A stretch of 64,000 nt of DNA. It comes from Prevotella scopos JCM 17725. GTDB lineage: Bacteria > Bacteroidota > Bacteroidia > Bacteroidales > Bacteroidaceae. The stretch's first letter is position 1. Each line of letters starts with the position of its first letter. A program made the position numbers and the translations under genes. Shown here piece by piece: positions 1 to 8,837 of the stretch. The notes under the pieces were generated by a model, which worked only from the letters and a program-made list of their open reading frames with translations, searched no databases and was not told the DNA's origin. The DNA is taken from the NCBI RefSeq assembly GCF_018127785.1, contig NZ_CP072389.1, positions 496,001 through 560,000 on the forward strand. Reading direction: 5' to 3'.

Positions 1-257
1 TTAAGAACACGTTTCTCTTGTGCTAAAAGTTCACCAATACCCCAAAGGAATGAAGCGCCGAGAACTCCAAGGAGGGCTGACCAAAAAATAGTTTGAACAA
101 ATAGGGCAGCAACACAGCATGAGATACCTGTAATCAGCCATATCCACCAAGGTTTAGTTCCGAAATAATACTCGGTTTTTATGACTAATGGATGGCAAAG
201 TCCAATAATTAAAAACGTACATACAGCAAGGAGTATCCCTTCAAAATTTAGTTCCAT
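1..257 (-). CDS. DUF4491 family membrane protein (partial, runs off left edge)
   Basis: The minus strand from ATG at 257 is open to the window edge. The 85 visible residues start MELNFEGILL and contain FLIIGLCHPLVIKTEYYFGT, then a second hydrophobic stretch (WWIWLITGIS onward) and a third (FWSALLGVLGASFLWGIGEL), ending in KRVL at the edge. This pattern of three short membrane segments with a conserved HPxVIKTEYYFGxxPWW core matches the small DUF4491 family of Bacteroidota as I know it (about 100 aa), so only the last dozen or so residues should be missing. Function is unknown; an inner-membrane location is inferred. A -7 box lies 95 bp upstream at 352-359. Confidence 0.75.
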   Translation of the reverse strand, partial: MELNFEGILLAVCTFLIIGLCHPLVIKTEYYFGTKPWWIWLITGISCCVAALFVQTIFWSALLGVLGASFLWGIGELLAQEKRVL

Positions 258-351
258 TTATGTTAAGTTTAGAATTTAATTGAATTCTTGTTGAGAGAAA
301 TAGCTTTAAAGCACTTTGCTCTAAGCAAAAACTCTGTTTAATGATTAGGTG

Positions 352-359
352 CAAAAATA
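352..359 (-). promoter_or_regulatory. Bacteroidota -7 box for the DUF4491 gene
   Basis: The minus strand reads TATTTTTG followed by CACC, matching the Bacteroidota TAnnTTTG -7 consensus. It is 95 bp upstream of the DUF4491 start and divergent from the box at 404-411. Confidence 0.45.
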
Positions 360-403
360 CAAAAAAAACTCTACTTGCAAGCGTCTTTCTCAGATTAATT
401 GAT

Positions 404-411
404 TACATTTG
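404..411 (+). promoter_or_regulatory. Bacteroidota -7 box for the phosphohexomutase gene
   Basis: TACATTTG matches the TAnnTTTG consensus exactly and lies 36 bp upstream of the ATG at 447. No other gene could use it on this strand. Confidence 0.6.
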
Positions 412-446
412 CAAATATAAGTTGTAAATAAGAAAAAGCTTAAATT

Positions 447-2192
447 ATGGACAATAACCAAACACTTATCGCACAATGCGAAGCAAAAGCAAGACAATGG
501 CTGTCTCCTGCTTTTGATGAAAAGACTCGTTCAGCTGTCGAGGCTATGATTAAGAATGAGGATAAGGCAGATCTGATTGAAAGTTTCTATAAAGATTTAG
601 AGTTCGGTACAGGTGGACTTCGCGGTATCATGGGCGCTGGTTCTAATCGCATGAATATCTACACTGTTGGTATGGCAACGCAGGGTTTTGCTAATTATCT
701 GAAGATTTGTTTTAAAGATAAGGAGCAGATTAGTGTTGTTGTTTGCCATGATTGTCGTAATAATTCACGTCTCTTTGCAGAAACGGTTGCAAATATTTTC
801 TCAGCTAATGGTATAAAGGTTTATCTCTTCGACGATCTCCGTCCTACCCCAGAATGCTCTTTTGCTATTCGTTATTTGAAGGCACAGGCAGGTGTGAATA
901 TTACTGCAAGTCATAACCCACGTGAGTATAATGGTTACAAGGCTTATTGGGACGATGGCGCACAGGTACTTGCACCTCATGACAAGGGTATTATTGACGA
1001 GGTAAACAAAGTAAAGGTTGAGGATGTTAAATTCGAAGGCAATAAGGGGTTGATTCAGATTATAGGTGAGGATGTTGATAAGGTTTATCTGGAGCAGGTA
1101 AAGACTATCAGCATTGATCCACAGGTAATCAAGAATCAGCATGATCTTAAGATTGTCTATACTCCTCTACATGGTGCTGGTCGCGTAATGATTCCACGTG
1201 CGTTGGCTTCTTGGGGTTTTGACAATGTTCATTGTGTTAAGGAGCAGATGGTTAAGGATGGTAATTTTCCAACTGTTGACCGTCCAAACCCAGAGATTGC
1301 AGAAGCTTTGACACTTGGTTTGCGTGATGCGAAGGCCCTTGATGCTGACATCTTGATGGCCTCAGATCCAGATGCTGACCGAGTAGGTATGGCTTGTAAG
1401 AATAGTGATGATGAGTGGGTACTGATTAATGGTAACCAGACTTGCCTGATTTTCTTGTGGTATATCATCACTAATCGTCAGGCTGTTGGCAAGATGAAGC
1501 CAACAGACTTTATTGTAAAGACAATTGTTACAACAGAGGTTATCCGTAAGATTGCAGAGAAGCAGCACGTAGAGATGCGTGATTGCTACACAGGTTTTAA
1601 ATGGATTGCACGTGAGATTGCTCTCTCTGAGGGTAAGCAACAGTATATCGGCGGTGGTGAGGAAAGCTATGGCTTCCTTGCTGAAGACTTCGTACGAGAT
1701 AAGGATGCCGTAAGTGCTTGTGCTTTGTTGGCAGAGATTTGTGCGTATGCAAAGGATCATGGTAAGACTTTGTATGATATTCTTATGGATATCTATATGG
1801 AGTATGGTTACAGCCATGAGTTCACAATCAATGTTGAGCGTCCTGGTAAGAGCGGTGCTGATGAGATTCAGCAGATGATGAAGAACTTCCGTTCTAATCC
1901 TCCTAAGGAACTTGGTGGTAGTATAATCGATGTTTATAAGGACTTCCAGAGTCTTGAGATTACAAAGGCTGACGGCTCTAAGGAGAAGATGGATATGCCT
2001 GATACAAGCAATGTTCTCCAGTGGTTCTGCACAGACGGTACTAAGGTGAGCGTACGCCCATCAGGTACTGAACCAAAGATTAAGTTCTATCTTGAGATAA
2101 AGGATACAATGAACTCTGCTTCTGATTTCCCTGCTTGCGAGCAGCGTGCTTGTGAAAAGATTGAAGCTATCAAGAAGAGTTTGGGTTTGTAA
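447..2192 (+). CDS. Phosphoglucomutase/phosphomannomutase (phospho-sugar mutase)
   Basis: A 581-residue alpha-D-phosphohexomutase, the usual length for the bacterial PgcA-like branch. It interconverts hexose 1- and 6-phosphates in the cytoplasm and feeds sugar-nucleotide and glycogen synthesis. Visible motifs in order are the sugar-phosphate loop GTGGLRGIMG (about 54-63), the active serine in TASHNP (Ser155), the Mg-binding DPDADR loop (307-312), GEESYGF (about 406), which contacts the sugar, and the C-terminal phosphate-binding RPSGTEPKIKFY. All catalytic elements are present. Whether glucose or mannose phosphate is preferred cannot be told from sequence. It stands alone, with its own promoter box and a strong terminator at 2244-2291. 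Confidence 0.93.
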   Translation: MDNNQTLIAQCEAKARQWLSPAFDEKTRSAVEAMIKNEDKADLIESFYKDLEFGTGGLRGIMGAGSNRMNIYTVGMATQGFANYLKICFKDKEQISVVVCHDCRNNSRLFAETVANIFSANGIKVYLFDDLRPTPECSFAIRYLKAQAGVNITASHNPREYNGYKAYWDDGAQVLAPHDKGIIDEVNKVKVEDVKFEGNKGLIQIIGEDVDKVYLEQVKTISIDPQVIKNQHDLKIVYTPLHGAGRVMIPRALASWGFDNVHCVKEQMVKDGNFPTVDRPNPEIAEALTLGLRDAKALDADILMASDPDADRVGMACKNSDDEWVLINGNQTCLIFLWYIITNRQAVGKMKPTDFIVKTIVTTEVIRKIAEKQHVEMRDCYTGFKWIAREIALSEGKQQYIGGGEESYGFLAEDFVRDKDAVSACALLAEICAYAKDHGKTLYDILMDIYMEYGYSHEFTINVERPGKSGADEIQQMMKNFRSNPPKELGGSIIDVYKDFQSLEITKADGSKEKMDMPDTSNVLQWFCTDGTKVSVRPSGTEPKIKFYLEIKDTMNSASDFPACEQRACEKIEAIKKSLGL

Positions 2193-2243
2193 TGGTCTAT
2201 TTTTAGCCTTTGATAATATTTGCGAGGGCTTTATATTATAGTT

Positions 2244-2291
2244 AAAGCAGGAGTCTCTATAAAGTTTTATTTGTGGAAACTCCTGCTTTTT
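2244..2291 (+). terminator. Intrinsic terminator of the phosphohexomutase gene
   Basis: AAAGCAGGAGT pairs with ACTCCTGCTTT across a 24-nt loop and runs into a T-rich tract. It starts 52 bp after the stop codon. Confidence 0.75.
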
Positions 2292-2400
2292 ATTGTTTTA
2301 TGCCTTCTTGTATATAAATCTTTGGATAGCTTTCTATCTCTTTTAGTGGGCTACGCTATTTGATATTTTATCCTTTCAAAGTCATAGATTATTTAGTCTC

Positions 2401-2760
2401 TTGTATATGAAAAAGAGTGATATAATTTCAATTATTCAAGATAATGATATTTCTGAATATTATTCCTTGAAGCATTTAGGTATTGAAGATTATGCTTTCC
2501 CAGACCAAGAAGCACTTAAAATAGTGCAAATATGCAAACTTTTATTGATTCCAATCTTAGGTGGTGATGTATATAGTTTGACTGATTCTACAATAGAGGA
2601 TTTAGATGATAGTTGGTATTATGATAGGACTCAAAGTGAGTCATATTACAATAACGTACAAAACAGTTGTAATAGATCTGAATCTTACATAAGGGCTTAC
2701 AAAAGTCATTCTTGTGATAAACCTTTATTTTCCTTTACCATAGAAGATCAATTAAAATAA
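2401..2760 (+). CDS. Imm40-like immunity protein (orphan)
   Basis: A 119-residue acidic soluble protein. The order SLKHLGIEDYAF, then a helix with QEALKIVQ, then IPILGGDVYSL, a WYYD segment and a helix ESYIRAYK resembles the Imm40 immunity family as I know it (ILGGDVY, followed by a conserved W and an ESxxxY helix). Imm40 proteins neutralise the C-terminal toxin domains of polymorphic secreted toxins. No toxin gene is next to it; the following stretch (2761-3072) looks degraded. It starts with TTG or, two codons in, ATG at 2407. No -7 box is obvious in the 140 bp upstream. Family assignment is from pattern memory only, so moderate confidence. Confidence 0.6.
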   Translation: MYMKKSDIISIIQDNDISEYYSLKHLGIEDYAFPDQEALKIVQICKLLLIPILGGDVYSLTDSTIEDLDDSWYYDRTQSESYYNNVQNSCNRSESYIRAYKSHSCDKPLFSFTIEDQLK

Positions 2761-2799
2761 TCGAATACTTTTAGAGAAGGCTGTGCAGTCTTTGGCTGA

Positions 2800-3072
2800 T
2801 TGGCTGCTTCAGACAAAGTTCCTGTTCCTCTTCGAATCGCTGTTATAGATAGTGATTACTATGGAAGGGAAGTTAGAAGGTGGTTCTCTGATACTATTTT
2901 TGATATTTCTGTACATATAAAACCTTACATACCCTTTTTAAGACGAGTAAAGTTTTGTGTTGGTATTAGTAAGAATAAAAGTAAGTATTATATAATATCT
3001 ATAAAGCTGCGTTCGTTAGATATGAATTATTTTGTAGAACTATTATATTCTCTATATTGTGTAGAAAGATGA
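2800..3072 (+). pseudogene. Hypothetical 90-aa reading frame, probably a gene remnant
   Basis: The frame is open from the stop at 2797 to 3072 and the only usable start is TTG at 2800. A different frame just before it (about 2768-2842) reads LLEKAVQSLADWLL, coding-like amphipathic sequence, so a frameshift around 2800-2830 is plausible. The translated part (KVPVPLRIAVIDSDYYGREV, then VKFCVGISKNKSKYYIISIK) has an ordinary globular composition, but I recognise no family. Its place directly after an orphan immunity gene suggests debris of a toxin-immunity locus. That is inference. Confidence 0.3.
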
Positions 3073-3141
3073 AGTTATCGCATCCCGATGTGGCCACTTT
3101 TCTAATAGACGGCTTATTGAGTGTCTTCCCATAGTTTTAAA

Positions 3142-3227
3142 TTTGCTGTCATATCTGTCATTCGTTTCATGAACTTAACTGGTTAGCTTACAGTGTAGTT
3201 ACATGAAATGTTAAAAATGACAGCAAA
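3142..3227 (-). repeat. TTTGCTGTCA inverted-end dispersed element, copy 1
   Basis: The 86-bp segment begins TTTGCTGTCA and ends TGACAGCAAA, a perfect 10-bp inverted pair. Read on the minus strand, its first 22 bases equal the start of the copy at 29649, and the inner AATGACAG near its far end is also shared, while the centre differs. Conserved ends with a variable middle look like a short non-autonomous mobile element or a structured RNA hairpin. Confidence 0.7.
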
Positions 3228-3341
3228 TGAATTTTAAACTTTTCTTGTAATAATACGTAATTACGGCTGTCTCTTTTCATGAGTAGCATGTTATCCTTTC
3301 TTATCTGAATTTATCAGTCAATAAGAATGACAAAAGAGCAT

Positions 3342-3383
3342 AAAAAAAAGGTGCTTAGTCAGCTGTTGACTAAACACCTTTTG
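3342..3383 (-). terminator. Intrinsic terminator of clpC
   Basis: On the minus strand AAAAGGTGTTTAGTC pairs with GACTAAGCACCTTTT around a 7-nt loop, followed by a run of eight T. It lies about 135 bp after the clpC stop. Confidence 0.75.
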
Positions 3384-3518
3384 AATATTAACTAAGTCTA
3401 TTTTGAATGTTCATTAGAGCTTAATGAGAAAGCATGTAGACTTTAATTTATCTCCAAAGACGGACTTATGATGATATAGAGCACAAGTGTGGAGAGATAT
3501 AACTCCCACTCTTAGCTG

Positions 3519-6062
3519 TTATTCTGTTGGTAGAATATCAAATTTCAGTTTATCATTATCTTTCTCTTTTGATATCTTGATGGTGTCACCAGCCTTGATT
3601 TCGCCAGAGAGAATGAGTTCGCTCAGTCCATCCTCAATATGATTTTGGATAGCACGCTTCAATGGACGTGCACCAAACTGAACATCATAACCCTTAGTGG
3701 CCACAAACTCTTTGGCATCATCAGTTATCTCTATCTCATAACCTAACTCATGCACACGCTTGAAGAGACCTTTGAGTTCTATATTGATAATCTTCTTTAT
3801 TGCCTCGAGGTCTAATTGGTCGAAGGTGATAATCTCATCCAAACGATTAAGGAACTCTGGTGCAAACTGCTTGCTTAAGCTCTTTTGGATGATAGCACGT
3901 GCACGTTCCTTGTCCCCTTCACTCTGTGAAAGCCCATTAAGGTTCGTTGCTTTAAAGCCTACACCCTGTCCAAATTCCTTCAGCTGACGTGTACCCGCAT
4001 TTGAAGTCATAATGATAACAGTATTGCGGAAGTCAATTAATCGACCATTTCCATCAGTCAATCTACCTTCATCAAGCACCTGCAACAGCATATTAAAGAC
4101 GTTGCCGTGTGCTTTCTCAATCTCATCAAGTAAGATAATAGAGTAGGGGTGACGACGTACTTTCTCGGTTAGCTGCCCTCCTTCGTCATAACCAACATAT
4201 CCTGGAGGAGCACCAACAAGACGAGAGGTGTTGAAACTCTCTGTATATTCGCTCATGTCAATACGAATCAAAGCATCAGAAGAACCGAACATCATCTCAG
4301 CTAAACGCTTTGCGAGATAAGTTTTACCTACCCCCGTTGGACCTAAGAACATAAAGGCTCCAATAGGGTGGTTAGGGTCTTTCAAGCCAACTCGATTACG
4401 CTGAATGGCCTTCACCATTTTATCGATTGCAGCGTCTTGAGCAACAACAACCTGCTTGAGTTCAGCATCCATATTCTTCAGACGGATACCTTCTGCCTCT
4501 TGCATGCGCTGAACTGGTACACCCGTCATCATGGAAACAACGTCAGCAATGGCTTCTTCATTGATTTCAACCTTATCTTCAATATCACCATTCTGCCATT
4601 TCTCCTGTTCATCTTTAAGCTTCTTTTCTAGCTCTGTCTGCTTGTCACGGAAGCTTGCAGCTAGTTCAAAGTTTTGATTCTTTACAGCAGCTTGCTTCTT
4701 TTCTTGTGCAACCTTAATCTCCTTCTGAATATCGATGATAGATTGTGGTACCTTTACATGTTGCAGATGAACACGTGAACCTGCCTCATCGATAATATCA
4801 ATTGCTTTATCAGGGAAGAAACGATCGGTAATATACCGATCAGCATACTTTACACAAGCTTGCAAAGCTTCCTCTGTATAGCTTACATGGTGATGAGACT
4901 CGTAGCGATCTTTGATATTTTCAAGGATTTGAAGTGTCTCTTCAGCTGACGTTGGTTCAACATGTACTTTCTGGAAACGACGTTCCAAAGCTCCATCTTT
5001 CTCAATAGACTTACGATATTCGTCGAGCGTTGTAGCGCCAATACACTGTATAGTACCCCTTGCCAATGCTGGTTTGAGGATATTTGCTGCATCCATAGAA
5101 CCAGGTGAAGAACCTGCTCCAATAAGTGTATGAATCTCGTCGATAAACACAATGATATCTGGATTTTGCTCTATTTCTTTAATCAATGCACGAATACGTT
5201 CTTCAAACTGGCCACGATACTTTGTGCCAGCTACCACAGCTGTCAAATCAAGTGTGATGACACGTTTGTCAAAGAGTATAGGTGAGGTGAGACGCTTCAC
5301 AATAAGTTGAGCTAAACCTTCAACAATTGCACTCTTACCAACGCCAGGCTCACCTATTAAAATAGGGTTATTCTTTTTTCTTCGGCCAAGAATCTCACTA
5401 ACACGCATAATCTCCTTCTCTCTACCAACAACTGGGTCTAGTTTTCCCTCTGATGCAGCTTGGGTGAGATCAGTTCCGAAACTATCGAGAACTGGTGTTT
5501 TCGATTTTGTACGTGGAGCTTGTGTTGTTTTTGCATTATTGCTGTTTTCTGAAGACGATGAAGACATCATGTCATCATCCATTTCCTCCTCATCAGCCAT
5601 GCCTATACCATTTTTTGGTTGGTTTGTGCGTTGTTGTAACATCGAAATTGCGTTGTTATAATTATATCCACTTTCTTCCAATACCTTCTTAGCACCATTG
5701 TTAGAAGAATCATGCAGAATTGCAAGGAAGAGATGAAGAATATCCACCGTTTGTGTATGCTGTAAACGAGCTTCAAGTACGGCTAATTTCAGAATGTTAT
5801 TTGCCTGCTCGTTTAAAAGCATATCTGGTACTGAAGCAGTTGTATCAGTGGTGTCTTGAAGAATATTCTTTTCTATTTCTTTTTTAATATTATCTATGTC
5901 AATCTCCCATTGATTGAATAGTTCCCATACAGGTCCTGACTTTTCTCTGAGAATGGCAAGCATGATATGCTCTGGAGCAACCGATTTACTTGTCAGTCGT
6001 TCCGCTTCCTCTCTGCTGAATGAAAGTATTTCAGAAACCTTTAGGGAGAATTGATTCATCAT
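3519..6062 (-). CDS. clpC: ATP-dependent Clp protease ATP-binding subunit ClpC
   Basis: An 847-residue Hsp100 unfoldase that feeds substrates to ClpP and handles misfolded proteins in the cytoplasm. The N domain has two Clp_N repeats (about 1-145, [12 protein letters not shown]). A Ser/acid-rich linker (157-180) follows. The first AAA+ domain has Walker A GEPGVGKS (237-244) and Walker [11 protein letters not shown] short UVR-like coiled segment (about 453-490) is diagnostic of ClpC rather than ClpB, which has a longer middle domain. The second AAA+ domain has GPTGVGKT (574-581) and ends in the arginine-finger/sensor region with [10 protein letters not shown]. Length is normal. The start MMNQFSLK is well placed. 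It is monocistronic, with a terminator at 3342-3383. No CtsR gene or heat-shock operator was seen upstream. Confidence 0.92.
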   Translation of the reverse strand: MMNQFSLKVSEILSFSREEAERLTSKSVAPEHIMLAILREKSGPVWELFNQWEIDIDNIKKEIEKNILQDTTDTTASVPDMLLNEQANNILKLAVLEARLQHTQTVDILHLFLAILHDSSNNGAKKVLEESGYNYNNAISMLQQRTNQPKNGIGMADEEEMDDDMMSSSSSENSNNAKTTQAPRTKSKTPVLDSFGTDLTQAASEGKLDPVVGREKEIMRVSEILGRRKKNNPILIGEPGVGKSAIVEGLAQLIVKRLTSPILFDKRVITLDLTAVVAGTKYRGQFEERIRALIKEIEQNPDIIVFIDEIHTLIGAGSSPGSMDAANILKPALARGTIQCIGATTLDEYRKSIEKDGALERRFQKVHVEPTSAEETLQILENIKDRYESHHHVSYTEEALQACVKYADRYITDRFFPDKAIDIIDEAGSRVHLQHVKVPQSIIDIQKEIKVAQEKKQAAVKNQNFELAASFRDKQTELEKKLKDEQEKWQNGDIEDKVEINEEAIADVVSMMTGVPVQRMQEAEGIRLKNMDAELKQVVVAQDAAIDKMVKAIQRNRVGLKDPNHPIGAFMFLGPTGVGKTYLAKRLAEMMFGSSDALIRIDMSEYTESFNTSRLVGAPPGYVGYDEGGQLTEKVRRHPYSIILLDEIEKAHGNVFNMLLQVLDEGRLTDGNGRLIDFRNTVIIMTSNAGTRQLKEFGQGVGFKATNLNGLSQSEGDKERARAIIQKSLSKQFAPEFLNRLDEIITFDQLDLEAIKKIINIELKGLFKRVHELGYEIEITDDAKEFVATKGYDVQFGARPLKRAIQNHIEDGLSELILSGEIKAGDTIKISKEKDNDKLKFDILPTE

Positions 6063-6200
6063 ATCCTAACCTTTCTTTTCTTATTTTATTTACGGACAAT
6101 GTGTCCTATATTAGTAGGTTACTATATACAAAAGGTGTGCCAAAAACGAAAATCGGACATACACGTAAGTTGTAAGTCCGATTCTACTTCTTATGTTATT

Positions 6201-6332
6201 TTACAATGCCTCATCGTCAGGTTTCTGAAGTCTTGCCTTTGGCTGTCGTGCCAAGTGCTTTTTCTTACGAAGCCATGCAGCTTTACGCAACTCATATTCT
6301 TCACGATGACGCTCTAAAAAGTTATCTGCCAT
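6201..6332 (-). CDS. Conserved 43-aa basic protein overlapping the DUF4270 gene
   Basis: The reading frame from ATG at 6332 gives a 43-residue, strongly charged protein (MADNFLERHREEYELRKAAW, then LRKKKHLARQ and a C-terminal PDDEAL). Very similar short proteins with the same DNFLExxxxEYExRKAxW opening occur widely in Bacteroidota annotations, sometimes mislabelled dehydrogenase. Function is unknown. Its start codon overlaps the end of the upstream DUF4270 gene by 11 bp, which suggests translational coupling. It is the last gene of the glycogen synthase/DUF4270 operon. Confidence 0.65.
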   Translation of the reverse strand: MADNFLERHREEYELRKAAWLRKKKHLARQPKARLQKPDDEAL

Positions 6333-7767
6333 TGAACTTACCGTATATGACCGAGATCTGAATATTCTTTCCTGTAGATGTGTTCCCTAACAGTTTTGTA
6401 CTTGAGAGTCCCATGTCATGAGATACTTTAGTAATAACCTTTTTCTGATTACTACCAGAACCTTGTGTCACGGTTAGTAATTCAACAGGAACAATCACAA
6501 CCTTTCCCCATGCAGGCATTGATGTGTTGCGTGCGAAGAGATTGATAATTCCAGAGATGTTGTTGAACACATAGCTATTTGTTATCTTGTTGTAAGATGC
6601 TAGAAACGAAGTCTTATTGTCTGGCAATCTGTTATTAGCAAAGAATGAATGTAAGCTATCTGCTGGAACCATCACAACATTCTGTGGTATTCCGAATTGG
6701 TAGCCTGATATGGAACTATTGTTTTCTCGATAAAGAACAACCTTTGCTGAATTAATAGAATCAGTGCTATGACCATTCAATATGTCAGAAACAGGTAACG
6801 TTAACTTCGTAAACAAACCGGCAGGTGTCTTCAGATAAGTGTGTCCTGACTCATTTGCTAACTGCTGCAACTGCGTATTGTCGTTAGAGAAGTTTGTCAA
6901 CTGGAGAACCTCTTCGGTACTAACAAAACTGGTTGATATTGCTGACACTTTACCATTTTGTTTATTCTTAAAGTAAATATTCAACTGTGCAGTCTGAATA
7001 TGTGCCATAGAACCATAACCTCCATCTATCTTGAAGTAGAAGCCTGGACAAACCTCATGCAAGAAACGATAAGGATTACGGAATGCCGATGGATCCTGAT
7101 GATATTTACGAAGCAGGTATGTTCCGTAGTTCTTATAAGTCACCCCAGCCTTGTCCTTATACGGATTATTTAAACGTACAATGATATTGCGATTATAACC
7201 TTTCATCTTTCTGATGCTATCAGCTTCTGTATAATCGGTCAGTGTAAACGAACGTTTCTCAGCAATACCACCCTGTGCAACTGGTCGGATATAACCTCGT
7301 GTCTCAGGATCGAAGTTTGAGTAATAGGTTACACCCTCTTCAACAGGCTTTGAAAGCTCGTATGTAGTGAGTTTCATTTGACTTAGCGAGTCGCCATAAT
7401 AATTGCTATAATAAAGTCTTATATCACAAGAGTCGGCAATTATCTCATTGTTTGCATCACGACTCATGATCGAATCCTTTGCTGGCATCTCATAATTGCT
7501 AAGCACATGGAATTGTGACATAAGATTACCTGTTACAGATGTATTTGTCTCAGGATCAATCATTCTACCCAAATATCCAGTTGAAGAACGTGCAATAACA
7601 CTATCAGCAACCATTGTCTCAGAAGCTACGTTGAAGGTATCTGCCTTTATAGAAAGTTTATCGCCATTATCAATAAGTGAGCCTCCAAGGTTATCTGTAG
7701 TATCATCACATGATACCATTCCAATACAAGCTGCAAGCATAAAAGCTGCAATGAAATTCCTTCTCAT
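6322..7767 (-). CDS. DUF4270 family lipoprotein
   Basis: 481 residues. The N terminus is a lipoprotein signal: a charged MRR start, a hydrophobic core and a lipobox IGMVSC with Cys20 as the acylated residue, followed by an Asp-rich mature start (DDTTDN) compatible with outer-membrane sorting. The body (GGSLIDNGDKLSI, TSVTGNLMSQF, YGDSLSQMKLTTYEL, later VVLYRENN) matches the DUF4270 family of Bacteroidota surface lipoproteins, which has no established function. Length is typical. It sits 33 bp after the glycogen synthase gene on the same strand, an arrangement I recall as common in Bacteroidales, and overlaps the 43-aa gene downstream. Confidence 0.85.
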   Translation of the reverse strand: MRRNFIAAFMLAACIGMVSCDDTTDNLGGSLIDNGDKLSIKADTFNVASETMVADSVIARSSTGYLGRMIDPETNTSVTGNLMSQFHVLSNYEMPAKDSIMSRDANNEIIADSCDIRLYYSNYYGDSLSQMKLTTYELSKPVEEGVTYYSNFDPETRGYIRPVAQGGIAEKRSFTLTDYTEADSIRKMKGYNRNIIVRLNNPYKDKAGVTYKNYGTYLLRKYHQDPSAFRNPYRFLHEVCPGFYFKIDGGYGSMAHIQTAQLNIYFKNKQNGKVSAISTSFVSTEEVLQLTNFSNDNTQLQQLANESGHTYLKTPAGLFTKLTLPVSDILNGHSTDSINSAKVVLYRENNSSISGYQFGIPQNVVMVPADSLHSFFANNRLPDNKTSFLASYNKITNSYVFNNISGIINLFARNTSMPAWGKVVIVPVELLTVTQGSGSNQKKVITKVSHDMGLSSTKLLGNTSTGKNIQISVIYGKFNGR

Positions 7768-7800
7768 TTATAATCTCTTAATTGTATAACTCAAAGAATT

Positions 7801-8610
7801 TTAGAACAATTTGTCATAAAACTCTGAATACTTATCTTTCAGTTTAGCATCGTCAATTGTATGCTCCAATAGTTGCTTGTCATTCGTCTTAGCATAGTTG
7901 ATAAGATCAGCATTAACTTTGTCGCTAGTACCAATGACACCATCAGAATAGTCAATCGCAAATTTACCTAATTCCATGAAATTAAAGTCATCACTATAGT
8001 TCTTCAACAGTTTTGCTTTCACATCACGGAATTCTAGACAATGTTTAAAATTCGCACCTAAGCTACCTTGTGGTTGGTCTTCAAAGAGTGAAGTTACAAC
8101 TTTTGAGTTGGCAAATTGTGGCTCATCTTTGTAGGCCGTTTTCACATAGAATGGAATAACTGAAGACATCCATCCCTGGCAATGAATAACGTCAGGTGCC
8201 CATCTTAGCTTTTTAACCGTTTCAAGCACACCTCTTGCAAAGAAGATTGCACGTTCTCCATTGTCAGCATAGTCATTACCCAATTCATCCTTTGTCATTG
8301 CTGGACGTTTTTGGAAATAATCTTCGTTATCAATGAAATAAACTTGAATACGTGTCTGAGGAATACTTGCCACCTTAATAATCAATGGATGATCAGTATC
8401 GTCTATAATCAAGTTCATACCTGAAAGGCGAATAACTTCATGCAACTGTCCTCTGCGTTCATTAATATTCCCCCATCTTGGCATAAAAGTACGGATTTCA
8501 TATCCAGCTTCCTGCATAATATGAGGCATTTCAGAGCCATAGTATGACATCTCTGTCTCAGGCACGTAAGGCATGATTTCTTGATTAACAAATAATACTT
8601 TTTTTCCCAT
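7801..8610 (-). CDS. Half-length glycogen/starch synthase (GT5 N-terminal domain)
   Basis: 269 residues matching the N-terminal Rossmann half of GT5 glycogen synthases: MGKKVLFVNQEIMPYVPETE at the start, YFIDNEDYFQKRP in the middle, PDVIHCQGW (about 139) and a C-terminal SDGVIGTSDKVNADL. Full bacterial GlgA is about 480 aa, so the nucleotide-sugar-binding C half is missing. The usual ADP-glucose-binding KxGGL motif near the N terminus is replaced by SYYGSEMP. I recall this short form, next to panC and DUF4270, as widespread in Bacteroidota, so it is a family trait rather than a local truncation. Catalytic activity on its own is doubtful. It is the first gene of the operon, with a -7 box at 8694-8701. 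Confidence 0.8.
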   Translation of the reverse strand: MGKKVLFVNQEIMPYVPETEMSYYGSEMPHIMQEAGYEIRTFMPRWGNINERRGQLHEVIRLSGMNLIIDDTDHPLIIKVASIPQTRIQVYFIDNEDYFQKRPAMTKDELGNDYADNGERAIFFARGVLETVKKLRWAPDVIHCQGWMSSVIPFYVKTAYKDEPQFANSKVVTSLFEDQPQGSLGANFKHCLEFRDVKAKLLKNYSDDFNFMELGKFAIDYSDGVIGTSDKVNADLINYAKTNDKQLLEHTIDDAKLKDKYSEFYDKLF

Positions 8611-8693
8611 TCTTTATGTTGGTTTTTTATATCAGCAACTACTGTAAGCTAACGCAAAGAATGATAGTTTTTCAATGCGCAACTTATTTTCTG

Positions 8694-8701
8694 CAAAGGT
8701 A
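8694..8701 (-). promoter_or_regulatory. -7 box for the glycogen synthase/DUF4270 operon
   Basis: The minus strand reads TACCTTTG, an exact TAnnTTTG match, 84 bp upstream of the start at 8610. Confidence 0.6.
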
Positions 8702-8837
8702 CTAAAAAAAAACGAGACATCTCTTGCTTTCTCTTGAAAACAAATAAAAAGTGTGACACATTGAGATTATTTAATTAAAATCTCGTCTATTTAATTATTT
8801 TGTTGTTACTTTGCAGTGATTTTAATTTTAGTGACTG

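Larger units (their letters stand above)
3073..3518. other. Gene-free stretch with a TTTGCTGTCA element and clpC terminator
   Basis: 446 bp without a credible gene. It holds the 86-bp inverted-end element at 3142-3227 and the minus-strand hairpin at 3342-3383. The rest is AT-rich with no recognised feature. Confidence 0.7.
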
